A DNA stretch of 64,000 bases from Phascolarctos cinereus (taxonomy: Eukaryota; Chordata; Mammalia; Diprotodontia; Phascolarctidae). The position numbers and the translations under genes were made by a program. Under the pieces are notes generated by a model, which was not told where the DNA came from, did not search any database, and saw only the letters and a program-made list of their open reading frames with translations. This document shows positions 35,185 through 46,284 of the stretch, piece after piece; within the stretch, counting starts at the first letter, position 1; the number at the start of each line of letters is the position of its first letter. The stretch spans positions 5,282,001 to 5,346,000 of the forward strand of contig NW_018344059.1 of the NCBI RefSeq assembly GCF_002099425.1, given 5' to 3'.

Positions 35185-36178
35185 AGTTGGCTCTTTGATT
35201 TCCTCCATTCTCCCATATCCATTCTGTTTGCCAAGTCTTGCCAGTTCTGTATTCTCAACATCTCTCCAATCTATGCCCTTCTCCTACCATAAGCACCCTA
35301 GTGCAGGCCCTCGTGACCACTTACCTGGACTTAGGAAAAAAACATCCTGCTTGGCCGCATTGCCTCTAGTCTTGACCATCTTCCAGTACCTCCTCCACAC
35401 AGCTCCCAAACTGATATTCTTAAAATATAGAGATGGCTATGTCATCCCCCGGCTTAGAGAATTCAGTAGCTCCCTGTTGGCATTTCAAAGCCTTCACACT
35501 CTGGGGTCATATGCATCTTTCCAGATTGAGCTGACTGCTCATTACTTCCCCTCATGTACTCCATGCTGCAGCCATACTGGCCAGCTTGCTTTGCCCTATA
35601 TACAACATGCCACCTTCCACCTCTGTCTCTTGTGCCTAGAACACTGCTCTCTTGACCTCTGCTTCTTGGAATCTTAGGCTCTCTCTTACTCTCAAATCAA
35701 GATGACTTCCTTCGAGATACTTTTTCTGATTCCTGCAGTTATTGGTACCACCCCCACTCACCCATCCAAATCACTATGTATTTATTTTGTCTTTATCCTG
35801 CACCTATCTGTAAACCTAAGGGGCAACTAGGTGGCACAGTGGGTAGAGTGCCAGGCCTGGAGTCCTGAGTGCAAATCTGTCCTCAGACACTTACTAGCTG
35901 TGTGACCCTGGGCAAATCACTTAACCCTGTTTGCCTCAGTCTTCTCATCTGTAAAATGAGCTGGAGAAGGAAATGGCAAATCACTCCAATGTCTTTGCCA
36001 AGAAAACCCCAAATGGAGTCACAAAAAGTCGACACAACTGAAAAAGGACACCACAGCAACACTCTGGAGACCTATTGTATATCAGTAATCTTATGTATAC
36101 TCTGTGAGGGCAGGGACTGTCCCCTAGTACCTGACACCTAGGAGGCATTTAATAAATGTTTATTCATTGTTTGATTTT
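35185..36178 (+). mobile_element. L2-clade LINE, 3' region, sense, split by a SINE
   Basis: 'gtgcaggccctcgtgaccac', 'cagctcccaaactgatattc', 'ttcagtagctccctgttggc', 'cctagaacactgctctcttg'. After the SINE it resumes 'gtgagggcagggactgtccc' and ends 'aataaatgtttattcattg'. Confidence 0.82.
35818..36050 (+). mobile_element. Marsupial tRNA-derived SINE (MAR1-type), sense, full length, inside the L2
   Basis: Well-preserved head 'ggggcaactaggtggcacag', 'gggtagagtgccaggcctgg', 'gctgtgtgaccctgggcaaa', 'gaaaaccccaaatggagtca'. It looks younger than its host element. Confidence 0.93.
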
Positions 36179-36479
36179 CCGATCCCTTGCAGGACGACAT
36201 CTCTAACACTACCCAGGAAATGGAGGGTTTTCTCTAGGTAAAGCTGTTCCACTCCATACATAGGGTTAAGCCTGTGACTTTGGCCTTGTTGAAACCATGT
36301 TTTGTCTAAATTCTTGATACTGATGAACTTGCTGGAATAAACGTGAATGGAAATGGGGAAAAGGAGTGGCCTTTTGTTTTATTCTGTTGCCTCCTCCTCC
36401 TCCTGAACTCCAAGCAGCCGCTCAGCTAACCATCCAGACTGGTAAGCCCTTACACACAGATACAACTGGACAGCTTACA

Positions 36480-36765
36480 GAGGGCTCTCACATTATATGC
36501 TCCTTACACAGCAGAACTGTGAAATAGATAGGGCAAGAATTCTTACAACCATTTTATAGATTAAGGAACTGAGGCTTGTTACTAGCTGTGTGACCCTGGG
36601 CAAGTCACTTAACCCCAATTGCCTTAAAAAAAAAGAGAGAGAGAGAGAGAAAGAAAACTGAGACTTAGTGAGACTAAGTGACTTGCCTGAAGGTCATATA
36701 GCTAATAAGTAACAGAAACAGTACTAAAGAGAACTCAGGTTTCCTGACTCCCAGACCAGTATTCT
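36480..36765 (-). mobile_element. MIR-type SINE, antisense, split by a younger SINE
   Basis: 'ttatatgctccttacacagc', 'accattttatagattaagga' before the insert, then 'gactaagtgacttgcctgaa', 'gtcatatagctaataagtaa' after it. Confidence 0.7.
36576..36650 (+). mobile_element. Short WSINE-like SINE with A/GA tail, inserted in the MIR
   Basis: 'gttactagctgtgtgaccct', 'aagtcacttaaccccaattg' then an A-run and a GA-run. The flanks 'ggaactgaggctt' and 'gaaaactgagactt' look like a diverged target duplication. Confidence 0.7.
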
Positions 36766-36854
36766 TCCTGCTCTTTCTGCTCATGGTCAATAAGTGGGTT
36801 GCCAACTATACAGATCATTACGTAAGTATAAAACGGCACTGCTGTGTTCAGAAC

Positions 36855-36980
36855 CCTGAGAGGCAATGCGACATACTGGGTGGAGAGCCAGCCTTGAAGG
36901 TAAGAAGATGTAGATTCAAGTTCCACCTTGGGAACATGCTGTCTGAGTGACCCTGGATAAGTCTGTGTTTCTCAGTATTC
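36855..36980 (+). mobile_element. MIR-type SINE, sense, 5' half
   Basis: 'ctgagaggcaatgcgacata', 'tgtagattcaagttccacct', 'gtgaccctggataagtctgt'. Confidence 0.7.
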
Positions 36981-37479
36981 TAGACAACTCTTAAGCCTAT
37001 AAATTATGCCCTTTGTCGGTAGAAGGATTTTCCTGTATTCATGAAATCACAGATCCAGTCCCTATCCCTATCCCTGTATGCAAGGTCCTACACTGTGGGT
37101 TTTAAATGGATGATGCTGCCAGGTTAATGGAGTGGTCCAGCCAGGACCAAGGGGGTAAACCAGAGGGGTGAGTGGGTGGAGGGGACAAAAGGAATAGGTA
37201 GTAAAAGGAAAGATGGACCTAGTGGAGAAGTATTGAGGAGATCACCTAGGGAGTCAGGGGGCAAGTAAGGGCCCTAGCTAGGCTTTTCCCCTCTTAACTG
37301 GGGACTTGTATGAGAAGACATTTCAGATAAATGGGTTTGGACCAGTGCGTCATGTGCAGTGCCCCCTGGTGGCTGAAAGTCAAGGCCTGGCCCTCAGGAA
37401 GGAAGGAAGGAAGTGAGGGGAGGGGAGATGGAAGGGGGAGGGGGAAGGAGGGAACCTTTGGAGATAACAGAATTTGGAA

Positions 37480-37650
37480 AGAAAGATCTTAGAGATGACA
37501 CAGTCCAAGTCCCCTCTTTTTATAGAAGAGTAACTGAGGCCCCCAAATAGAGGTGACTTGGACAAGGTCACATTGCCAATTAATGACAGAGTTGGCGCTA
37601 GAACTCAGATCCTCTTACTCGTAGTAGGTATTTATTCTGCTGTACTGCCA
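37480..37650 (-). mobile_element. MIR-type SINE, antisense
   Basis: 'tagagatgacacagtccaag', 'agtaactgaggcccccaaat', 'gttggcgctagaactcagat'. Confidence 0.72.
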
Positions 37651-38599
37651 TTTTATAGGCATCCAGAATATTCATTAGCCACTGCCAACAGAAGGACTAG
37701 GTGACAGGCCAGAAGTGAATTTGGGAAGTATTTTCAGTCCTTCTAGGATAGGAGCCATTATTTCCCTATACTCTGTCCATCTCCTTATGGTCTCCCCCTG
37801 CCCTTCTCTAGTCATCCCAGGCCCTGGAAGGGGAAGGGGGCTCTTTTGCCTTAGGCTTAGGAATGGGGGAGGGGGTTAGACACGGCAGTACAGCTTTCAT
37901 TCTAGAGAGAGGTGGGGTAGGAAGGAGGACTGCAATTCAAGAGGCTGGTGGAAAACCTTCCTGAGTTGATCTAATTCTTGCCCACATTGGTTTTCCTCAA
38001 TCCTACCCCCTTTTGGGGAAAAGGGGAACAGAGCCAAAGAGTGTGCTCAGCTGTCAGCCACAAGGGGAGGATATGGTACCCAGAGCCTCGACCCTACTTG
38101 AGGGACCCTTTCTGTCCCTGCCCATCCCATCCCCCATTGCCAAAAAAAAAAAAAGTCCCTAGCTCTAACCAAGCTTCCTGGTATTGTAACTCAGTTGATC
38201 TTTGAGAGCAGCCTTCTGCAGAGGATTCAGAGTCCTCAAGGGGAAGCTCAGTATTTTAACAAGTTGAGTTGGGGATGTTTTAGATTTAAGGGATTCTAGT
38301 CCCTCTCTCTCCCACCCCTTCTGCACACACATACATATAACTTAGGGAGTCTTCACTCAGAGGTAGAGATACATCTCCACTCTCAAGACAAATACAGAAT
38401 GATATTTTTTTCTTTTTTATATCTTCACTCTCAATGTTAAACAAGCGTTTTGCTCCTGTCTTTGGGCAGGAATTTGCTGGTCAGTAGTTAGTTTCATGGA
38501 ATTGTTCATTCATTGGTACCTTTCTCTAGATAAGACCCATACACTCCCCTTTCTTGCTTCAGGATACATAGTCCAAGTTCTCAATGGCCTCAGTACCCA

Positions 38600-39018
38600 G
38601 CTAACAGCCTCCTGGTGTCAGGGGATATTGTGCCTCACCTTCTCAAGCATCATCAAAAGAATACTTCTGAACACAATATACACCTGTCTTCCTGCTTGAC
38701 CTCTTCCCTCACCTTTCCTACCTTCCATATCCTACTTTACTTTACTTTCCTACCTTCCATATCCTACCTCTATTTTACAGCATATGTCCTCCATAAATCC
38801 TTTCCTGATTGCTGGACCTGAAGATGACCTCTCTTTGTATTTCTGTAGATGATTTTGCCTGTACCATTTGTACAGCATCTATCCTATTCTGCCTTGTATT
38901 CTAGTTATTTATCAACAAATTTATCAGGGAAGCCAATTAGACTCTAAGCTCCCTGAGGGGATTAATTTCTTTATCATCCCAGTCTACCTAACAGATGTTT
39001 GTTGAATTGAATGAAAGG
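38600..39018 (+). mobile_element. L2-clade LINE 3' end, sense
   Basis: 'atcctttcctgattgctgga', 'gactctaagctccctgaggg', ending 'gatgtttgttgaattgaatg'. A duplicated 'ctttcctaccttccatatcc' lies at 38717-38764. Confidence 0.68.
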
Positions 39019-40741
39019 AAAGGTATTATGGCAGGAGAACACTAGAGAGGCAGAGGGTTAATCTGGTACTAACTGACCCACATGGCCTCCAGATTTGCTG
39101 GTCCTGGTAGGGGAAAGCTGGCCCTACTGGGGTAGGTGAGAGGAAGTCAAGGAAGATAGGCCCCAGCCCAAGATTATCTCTGTTCATCTGGCTGTCTTGA
39201 GATGGAGAGAAAACATTTGAGTGGGCAGAGTTTGAGGGTGTTTGTTGGCACCCAGGAAAAGGAGACATCTCTGGCAAAGGGTGAAGAGGAAGGGATTCTT
39301 TCCCAAAGAGGAAGATCTTCTGTCACCTTAACCTACCCCATTCCTGGGGCCCTGGTAAATTGTTTGTGTTTGTGGTTTTTTTGTTTTTCTTTTTTGTCAA
39401 GGCATTACTTTTCATTTATTTATTTGTTTAGCTTTTTGTGGGAGGTAAGGATTTGAACTGGCTGAAGCTTTGTTTGGGGATTGTTTGAAATGGCTGGTGA
39501 ACATGTCCTTCTCTAGTATTTGGGACAGAAAAGTTCAGGATGCTCATATATGTAGAATATCAGTCCCAGAGTCCCACTTATCCAGGATTCTGCCTCTGGT
39601 GAAGGAGAATGGGGTGGGGGAGGAGTTGTCATGGAAGGATGGATTGGGGGAGGTTATGATTTTTCTCCCTGATAGGTTAGAGAGCTTGGTTTCCAATTTG
39701 TAGTGCATGTTCCTAATATAATGATCAAATGACCACAATTGCCCCCATAAATGAGTTTTTCATGATTACAACTCTGTGAATGGATTTCTCTCCCACCTTT
39801 TCAAACCTATTTCATGGTGTAGAAGAAAGTATAGGAAGGCCTGATTTTGGGTCCCCAGCTCTTCCCTTGACCTTGCACAATCCAGCTTCACTTAGAATGC
39901 TGATGCCTTCCCTGCCTTCCTCACAGAGATTGTTCTAGGGAGAAAGGGAGATCATTGATGTGAAAGTACTCAGAAAACCAAGGCAAAATGGTACTCTTGG
40001 TTTTGTTTCTAGCCTGTATCACCCCTTAGGGAAATGAGTTCCCCACCAGGTGAGGTAGGGCTCCCTTTTATTTTTCTTAAAACTTTCATTCTGACCCTTC
40101 AAGGACAGGGTGCTTTGTTCTAATATCTCAGGTTTAGGGGTTAATTGTATGTCCTTCATATCCATATACTTTGTCATTCTAAGGCAGATCCCCCAAACCA
40201 TGGTAAAAATGTTGGAAACAGCCCTTCTACATTGAGCTGAAGAGAAGCTCCAGAAGGCATTCCATCCCAGAGTCCATGGGCCAAGGCCTCTGAACTTCCT
40301 CCTCTCTAGTCCCTGACTAGTCACAAGGCATTAAGGAAACTCATTAGGGTTCCAAGCCCCCAGGTAGTCACCATCCTGGGTACAGGATGATGTTGAGAGT
40401 GACTCTGGGCTCCTTTCTCTTCCTGGGGCCCGGGATGCCCTCAGCTGCAGAAACCTTGGCCAACCTCTGGAGAAAGGCAGGCGTGAAAAGGGTTGTCAGA
40501 GAATAGTCACCTCAAGGGGCTCTTGGGGCTTCGAACAGACAGGTAACCAAAACAAGTTGGACAACCTGACCTTCCAGTTCCCACCCCCCACCTGCCACCC
40601 CCTCAGCAGAGACAGGGCAGAGGAAAAGAGTAGACTTGTCCATCTGGAGTGAGAGTGGCACTAGGCATCTCCCTTCTCACACCCTTTATGAGGTTAAAAC
40701 AAGTACTCTGGAGGGAGGAGATGAGTGAAGATACAGTCCTA

Positions 40742-40952
40742 GATTAATGGTGCAGGCCTGTAATCCCTGTTACTGAGGGTGCTGAGGCTGGTAGAGAGAC
40801 TGATCTTGGGAGTTCTGAGCTGTGGTTGGGATAAAACCAATCAGGTGTCTACACTAAATCAGTCATCAATATGATGAGGCCCTGAGAGGGCCAAGTGCAA
40901 AGTTTCTGTGCCAGTCAGCAATAGGATCGCCTGTGAGTGGTGGCTGAAGGTA
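40742..40952 (+). pseudogene. 7SL (SRP) RNA pseudogene, partial
   Basis: Sense 7SL landmarks in order: 'tgcaggcctgtaatccctgt', 'tgctgaggctggtagagaga', 'gggagttctgagctgtggtt', 'aatcaggtgtctacactaaa', 'catcaatatgatgaggccct', and after a gap of roughly 50 bases relative to the RNA, 'gtcagcaataggatcgcctg'. The 3' Alu-domain arm is missing and no A-tail is evident. It is too diverged to be active. Confidence 0.82.
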
Positions 40953-41654
40953 AAGATTCACTATGTTTATACCTTTGGGGCAGAAGGAAACAAGGCCAGT
41001 GGACATGGCAAGAGTAGCCAGTACTTCTCATGAATAGGTTGTGGAGCCTTTGGTCTCTGTCTGACCCATGTCATTGTGTTACCTCTGGATGATTATAATA
41101 TATAGCCATGTGCCTCCGTGACAGCTGGGTGACTGTAGTCCTTGTCCCGAGTATCTTTGTGACACTTCCCTCCCCTACCCCCAGGACACTGTATCTTTCT
41201 GCCCTATGTGCCTATTACCTTTGTTTAATTTTGGTCCCTGCCTGTATGATTCCCCAGATGCTATAGTTTCTTCCTCATCTCTAAATCTGAATCCCAAAGT
41301 GACTGTAGTCTGCCCTGCGTGCCTATGTAACCCCCATATGACCCATATGGGTTCTGTATGCACTGTATGTAATGGAGGGTGGAGAGAAAAATTGACCCTA
41401 TGAGTCAATAAGGGAAATGCTCTCCCAAAAGAAGTGAAGATACTAGCCTTGCTCCCATAGGCTCTTTCCTCCCCTCTCCCCTTCAATGTTCTCTCATTTC
41501 TTTCACCTCCTTCCAAGCTCAGCCCCAGCCTTACTTTTTCTCCTGCTCCCTGGCTTCCTCAGCCCGTTCTCCGCAGAAGAAGATGGAGTGGACGTGTAAT
41601 GAATGTTTGTTATCTAATGCTTGAACTGAGTTCAGTTGAGGCTCTAACAGCTCT

Positions 41655-41875
41655 GCATTGGATCAGCATTTATGTAGTGCTTTAAGGTTTTGGGAAGAGT
41701 TTTGCATGTTATCTCCCTGTGATCCTCACAAGAACCCTGTGAGGTCAATGCTCTTATTTTAGAAACGAGGCCCAAAGAGGTTAAGTGACTTGCTCAGGGT
41801 CATACGGGTAGTCAGTGAGACAGAATTCAAACTCAGATCTTCCAGATTCCGGTGCACCATCTAGCTGCCTAAGCC
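41655..41875 (-). mobile_element. CORE-SINE (THER1-type), antisense
   Basis: 'agcatttatgtagtgcttta', 'gtgatcctcacaagaaccct', 'gaggttaagtgacttgctca', 'tcagatcttccagattcc', 'caccatctagctgcct'. Confidence 0.85.
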
Positions 41876-41939
41876 AGGCAGGGACAGACAAAAACACCTA
41901 GCTAGGTCCATGCCAGGTTGCCATCAGAAACCTTGCCTC

Positions 41940-42730
41940 TGGGGGATGCAAATTGGCTCAGCTGGGAATTTCCATGGCAAGGCCCCTCGGTGGTGCCTGC
42001 ACCCGTGCATACCTGAGGGCGGAGCCACTCCTTCTGCAGACCAATCAGAGGCAGGGCTGTGAAACTGTCGGGCTGACTATTCTACAGGGTGGGGGGAGGG
42101 GCAGGCACCCGCCAAAGCAGCCTCTTACGTCTGTTGCATTTTTTTAAAATTTCCATTTCTTTTCTTTTCTATTTGAACTCAGAGTCTATAATTACCAACC
42201 TATGGGTTACAGCAGGATCGGGGGGCGGAAAGAGGAGAGTTGGAGACAACACCTCCATCTGAGCTGGGGTGCAGGTGGAAGCTACTTGGGAAGGTGAAGG
42301 GGGGCTGTTGAGATGCTGGGGCCTGGCTGACAGCTGGGAAGTGGGAGACTTTGATGTTTCGGGGTGTTTCCCAGCAAAGGGGCTGGTTCAGCGTTAGTCA
42401 GGAGGGTGAGGATCATTAGTCCTTTAAAGAATCCGCTGGCCCTGCCCACCTATCCCCTTGTTCTTGATGGGCGGAGTCTGGAAGGGAGGGTGCTTGAGGG
42501 GGTGGTGTCCGTGCTTTTCCCTGGGTAGCGAAGCCGGGCCTCCTGTGTCAGATCTCTGAAGGCCCGGTGCCCGCCTCAGATTAACGAGGTTGGGCTGTCA
42601 GCGCCAGAGGCGCCGCCCAGAATGCTAAAAAGGAAAACGACTTGTTGATGATATTGTTTTCATGCTGGTACCAGGACACAGGAGTGACGCCTGAACCGCA
42701 GATGAAGGCAGGGAACTCGTCTGCTCCCCA
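41940..42730. promoter_or_regulatory. CpG-richer patch with octamer and CCAAT box (candidate promoter/enhancer)
   Basis: An octamer ATGCAAAT is at 41946-41953 and a CCAAT box at 42041-42045, with GC-box-like 'gggcgg' words at about 42018, 42222 and 42470. CpGs are frequent between 42430 and 42720 (for example 'agcgaagccggg', 'gaggcgccgccc') in a genome that is otherwise CpG-poor. It lies 3.4-4.2 kb before exon 2. Function is inferred from composition only. Confidence 0.4.
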
Positions 42731-44334
42731 CTCCTCCTGTGGACCTTGAGGCCCTGGACCTTTGTGGTCTGCGCTGTTTTCCTTCAGCTTTGTAGAGCCC
42801 AACCCCAAGGAAAAGAGTTTCTGGTGACTTCAGGTTTCTATAAGGCATTTTCCTTTTATTGTATGTACCACAACCGTCAAAGGAGAACCTTTCTGCCTCT
42901 AGACATCTATAACCTGTGGAAGTTTCAATGAGGTCCTTCTCAGAGGCAGAGAAATGAACTAGGTAACCTTCTGAAGTGCTTCCTTATTCAAGAAATCCAT
43001 GAAAACTGAGGTCCTGGGGTGAATTTCCAGAAAGAGAGGCATCTTTGAATTTGGGGGACCCAGGAGAAAACCCCCCCAACCCCTGGATTTCTCACCATGT
43101 ATTCTTATTGAACTGAGATAGAAGGAACCCTTGATGGTAATTAAGATTGGGGGGGGGTCCCTGAGACTCACTGCTTTCCTTCTTTTGCCTCCTAGCTGCA
43201 GGTTGGGGGTGGGTCACCCTAGGATTTTCAGAGTAAAGTGTCAATATTGTTTCATGGGGAAGTTCTGTTCCCACTGCTGCGTATATAACTCTTCATCTTT
43301 CTGCTCTTGGCCTCTGTGTATCAGCCCACCTGCCATATCATTTACTTATATTGCACAACCTGGACCCCGTGACACACAATTAGTCTCTTTGGGGCTAGAG
43401 CTGCCTTTAGCTTACTGTTTTAAAGCTTCCCCTCCTTGAGGGCTCCCTCTCTCTGGACCAGAGGTGCACAGTGAGAACAAGATCAGAGGTAAATCCTTCC
43501 CTTGGCAGAGCTTTCCGTATCGCTGTGTAGGTGCTGGGTCCCCTATGCCATCTCACTGTACCCTCCAGCCCAGGCAGGCTCTAGAGTGAGTCCCTAAAGA
43601 TGGGTTCCTCCAATTTGCTTGGACCCCAAGGACTGTCCATGAGATAATTCTCTAAGCAATGGATGGAAAGGACCCTAGCTCCTCCTTACCCTGACATTCC
43701 CCTGAGCTCCAACTTCCCTCATTAGGCTTCTGCTTAAAGCCTAGTCTGAAACATATGGAAGCAGTCAGTTCTCATGGGACAATATTGATGTTTTTCTGTC
43801 CTCTCCCCATCAGTAGCAATAAGATTGCCCCCATTTTGTCCCTGCAGGTCACACAGCAGTCAGAGGAGGAAACAAAGTGCTATCTAGCATCACTCAGCTG
43901 TATTATTGACCATTAATTATTGGGGAGCTTCCCTACGTATTCCCCCACCCCTCAGACCTTGAGTGTTGGCCCAGGTTCAGCCTAGGACAGGAACACATAT
44001 CCTTGGCTTCTGTTTCCTCTCTGTGTTTCTCCTTTAAACTAGCCAGGCTGGCCCCAGGACATCATCCTTGTTATGCTGAGTAACCCAGGACTCTATCCCC
44101 AGCGTTTCCTATTCCTGGGTAGAGCCCACAATGCTGATTGGGTTCTGAGTAGGATACTTTCTAAGGAATGGAATTTTATAGGTACCAGAAACATCCCCTT
44201 ATCCTCCCCGACCTCAGCTAATCCTTTGAATAGGGGCCAGTAGCTTTAAAGATGCAGTTACCACAAAGGTAAAGTTAGATCGCTGAACTGCTAGTCAGAA
44301 GACTAGTTTCAGCCTTGCCATGTTCCATTGGGCT

Positions 44335-44720
44335 TTAGGGAAGACCACTGGATTTTGGAGTTAGGAGGCCTGGGTACAAATTCCAGCTCTGCCACTTACT
44401 GGGACCTTATATAAAATCACTTAGCCTCTGGGCTCCAGGTTCATCATTTTAAAATAAGGAACCAGTTTATTAGCAAGTATTTATTAAGTGCTTACTGTAT
44501 GCCAGACTTTGTGCTAAACGCTGAGGATACAAAGAAAGACAAAGCCTTTTAAATTCTTTCTTACTCTAAAATGTTATTAGTCATTTCATCTCCTTAGCCT
44601 CTGTTTTCTCATCTGTCAAATGAGGACACAGACCCACAATCCACTAGATTGTGGTGAGGATCAAAGAAACAGATGTGAAAGGAATTCACAAAGTCCTATA
44701 CACCTGAATAGAATATTGAG
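44335..44720 (+). mobile_element. MIR-type SINE, sense, split by an L2 3' tail
   Basis: 5' half 'ggattttggagttaggaggc', 'ccagctctgccacttactgg' (to about 44460) and 3' half 'agcctctgttttctcatctg', 'gtgaggatcaaagaaacaga' (from about 44575). Between them lies an antisense L2 tail. Confidence 0.68.
44465..44560 (-). mobile_element. L2 3' tail, antisense, inside the SINE
   Basis: 'gcaagtatttattaagtgct', 'tgtgctaaacgctgaggata', 'caaagaaagacaaagcc'. Confidence 0.72.
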
Positions 44721-44744
44721 ATATTAAATTCTAAGAGAGGGAAC

Positions 44745-45800
44745 ACAGAGAGGCAGTGTGATATAATGGAAAGAGTAGTGGAACGTGGAGTCAAGAAGAT
44801 CAGGAATCCAATCTGGAATCAAAATATTCATTAACTGTATGATCATGGGCAAATCACAACCTTAACATTTTTTTTCGATTAAAAATATTTTTTCTCCCCC
44901 CCCTCCACTTTCCCCTTCCCACTAGGAAAAAAACAAAAACAAAAGGAAATCCTTATAATACACATCAAAACAAATTCCCATGTTGGCTGTAACCAAAAAT
45001 GTAAGTCTCAGTGTGGACCTTCAGTTTCTCTGGCAGGAGGGCATTAGGTTGCTTCATCATGGGTCTTCTGGAACACTGACTGGCCATTACATTAATCAGA
45101 GGTCTTCATGCTTTCAAAGCTGTTTGTCTATACAATGTTGTTATTGTATAAATTGTTCTCTTGGTTCTGCTCACTTCACTCTGGATCATCATATAGGTTT
45201 TCCCAGGTTTCCCTGAAACTGTCCCTTTCATCATTTTTACAGCACAACAGTATTTCATCATTTGTTCAGCTCTTCTCCAATTGATGGATAACCCCGTAGT
45301 TTCTAGCTCTTTGACATCATGAAAAGAGCTGCTATAAATGTTTTCATACATGTAGATCCTTTTTCTCTTTCTTTGATGTCTTTGGGGTATAGGTCTAGTA
45401 ATGCTATATAGCTGGGTCAAGGGGTATGCACAGTTTAGTGACGTTGGGGACATGATTCCAAATTGCTTTACAGCATGGCTAGACCAATTCTCAGCTTCAT
45501 CAACAGTGCATCTTTTTCCACCACCTTTCTGACATTTATCATTTTCCCTTTTTGTCATCTTTGCCTCATGGAATAATCATCAGATGATTATGAGGCAGAA
45601 CCTCAGAACTGGTTTAATTTGCCTCACTTAATATCTTTTAAAACTTCAGCTTCCTTTACTGTAAAATAGGGTTAATAATACCAGTGGTACTTACCTCACA
45701 GGGCTGTTGTAAGAGGCAAATGAGATAATGTATCTAAAGTGCTGCGTAAACCTTAAAAGTGCTCATATAAATGTCAGCTAATATTATTACAATTATTTAT
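44745..45800 (+). mobile_element. MIR/THER1-type SINE, sense, split in two by an L1
   Basis: 5' half at 44745-44867 ('gaggcagtgtgatataatgg', 'atgatcatgggcaaatcaca') and 3' half at 45622-45800 ('cttcctttactgtaaaatag', 'cttacctcacagggctgttg', 'atgtcagctaatattattac'). The L1 lies exactly between. Confidence 0.78.
44868..45621 (-). mobile_element. L1 3' end, antisense, inserted in a SINE
   Basis: T-rich start 'ttttttttcgattaaaaata', then 'ggttctgctcacttcactct', 'atttgttcagctcttctcca', 'gagctgctataaatgttttc', 'ctgacatttatcattttccc'. On the minus strand this is the end of ORF2 plus 3' UTR. It is 5'-truncated and broken. Confidence 0.82.
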
Positions 45801-46112
45801 GCTCACACTCAGGTGTGGATGGCTGATAGCTGATCCTTTCCTGAGAGCAGGTTTGGAAAAAGGAAGGAAAAAAAAGGAAATATCTGGGTCATTGAAAGAT
45901 TTGTTAAGATGCTCCAAGAAAAAGGAAAAGGGCAAAGAAAAAGAAGCCCGGGGGCACCTGAGATAAACTTTGCCAACATAACAATTTGGCCGTCTATGGG
46001 CCAAGCCTCACCAGGCACATGCACACCTTGTTGCCTTCTGGGGAATCCCCATCTGCTGTGCACTACCCTCAGAGCTAAGATTGATGGCTCCCTCTGTTTT
46101 CTGTTTTTTCAG

Positions 46113-46284
46113 CTGTCCCACCCAAGTTGAAGAAAATGAAGAGCCAGACGGTCCAGGTGGGGGAAAAGCAGTCCCTAAAATGTGAGGCAGCTGCCGGCTA
46201 TCCCCAGCCTGCCTACCGCTGGTACAAGGATGGGAAGGAACTCAACAGAAGCAAAGATATTCGGATTAAGTACGGGAATGGCAA
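46113..46284 (+). CDS. NRG2: NRG2 exon 2, first half of the Ig-like C2 domain
   Basis: This 172-bp internal exon enters in phase 1 (CT completes an Ala codon) and leaves in phase 2 (AA). It reads VPPKLKKMKSQTV...LKCEAAAGYPQPAYRWYKDGKELNRSKDIRIKYGNG. The first Ig-domain cysteine is at 46181-46183 and the core tryptophan at 46220-46222. The motif NRS is an N-glycosylation sequon. The acceptor follows a T-rich tract ending in CAG, and the donor is gtaagt at 46285. In NRG1 and NRG2 the Ig domain binds heparan sulphate and helps hold the growth factor in the matrix. The sequence matches NRG2 (KLKKMKSQT...VGEKQSLKCEAAAG) and not NRG1, which reads RLKEMKSQES here. Compared with human NRG2 as I recall it, there are a few conservative changes, such as Y for F after the tryptophan. 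Confidence 0.97.

Larger units (their letters stand above)
29015..46112 (+). other. NRG2: NRG2 intron between alternative exon 1b and exon 2 (17.1 kb)
   Basis: The intron runs from donor gtacac to a T-rich acceptor. It holds the SINEs, L2, L1 and DNA-transposon fragments listed separately, a 7SL pseudogene at 40.7 kb and a CpG-richer patch at 41.9-42.7 kb. Stretches with no recognised feature are 29060-29970, 30050-30950, 31290-31880, 32925-33495, 33785-34565, 34730-35035, 36985-37475, 37655-38590, 39020-40735, 40955-41650, 42735-44330 and 45805-46100. A T/A-rich run directly after the donor (29031-29050) is unremarkable. Confidence 0.9.

Noticed and set aside
42746-42931. Open frame with a signal-peptide-like start (RPWTFVVCAVFLQLCRA)
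   Set aside because: It begins at TTG rather than ATG, has no acceptor or donor that places it in NRG2, and ends after about 60 residues. Most likely chance.
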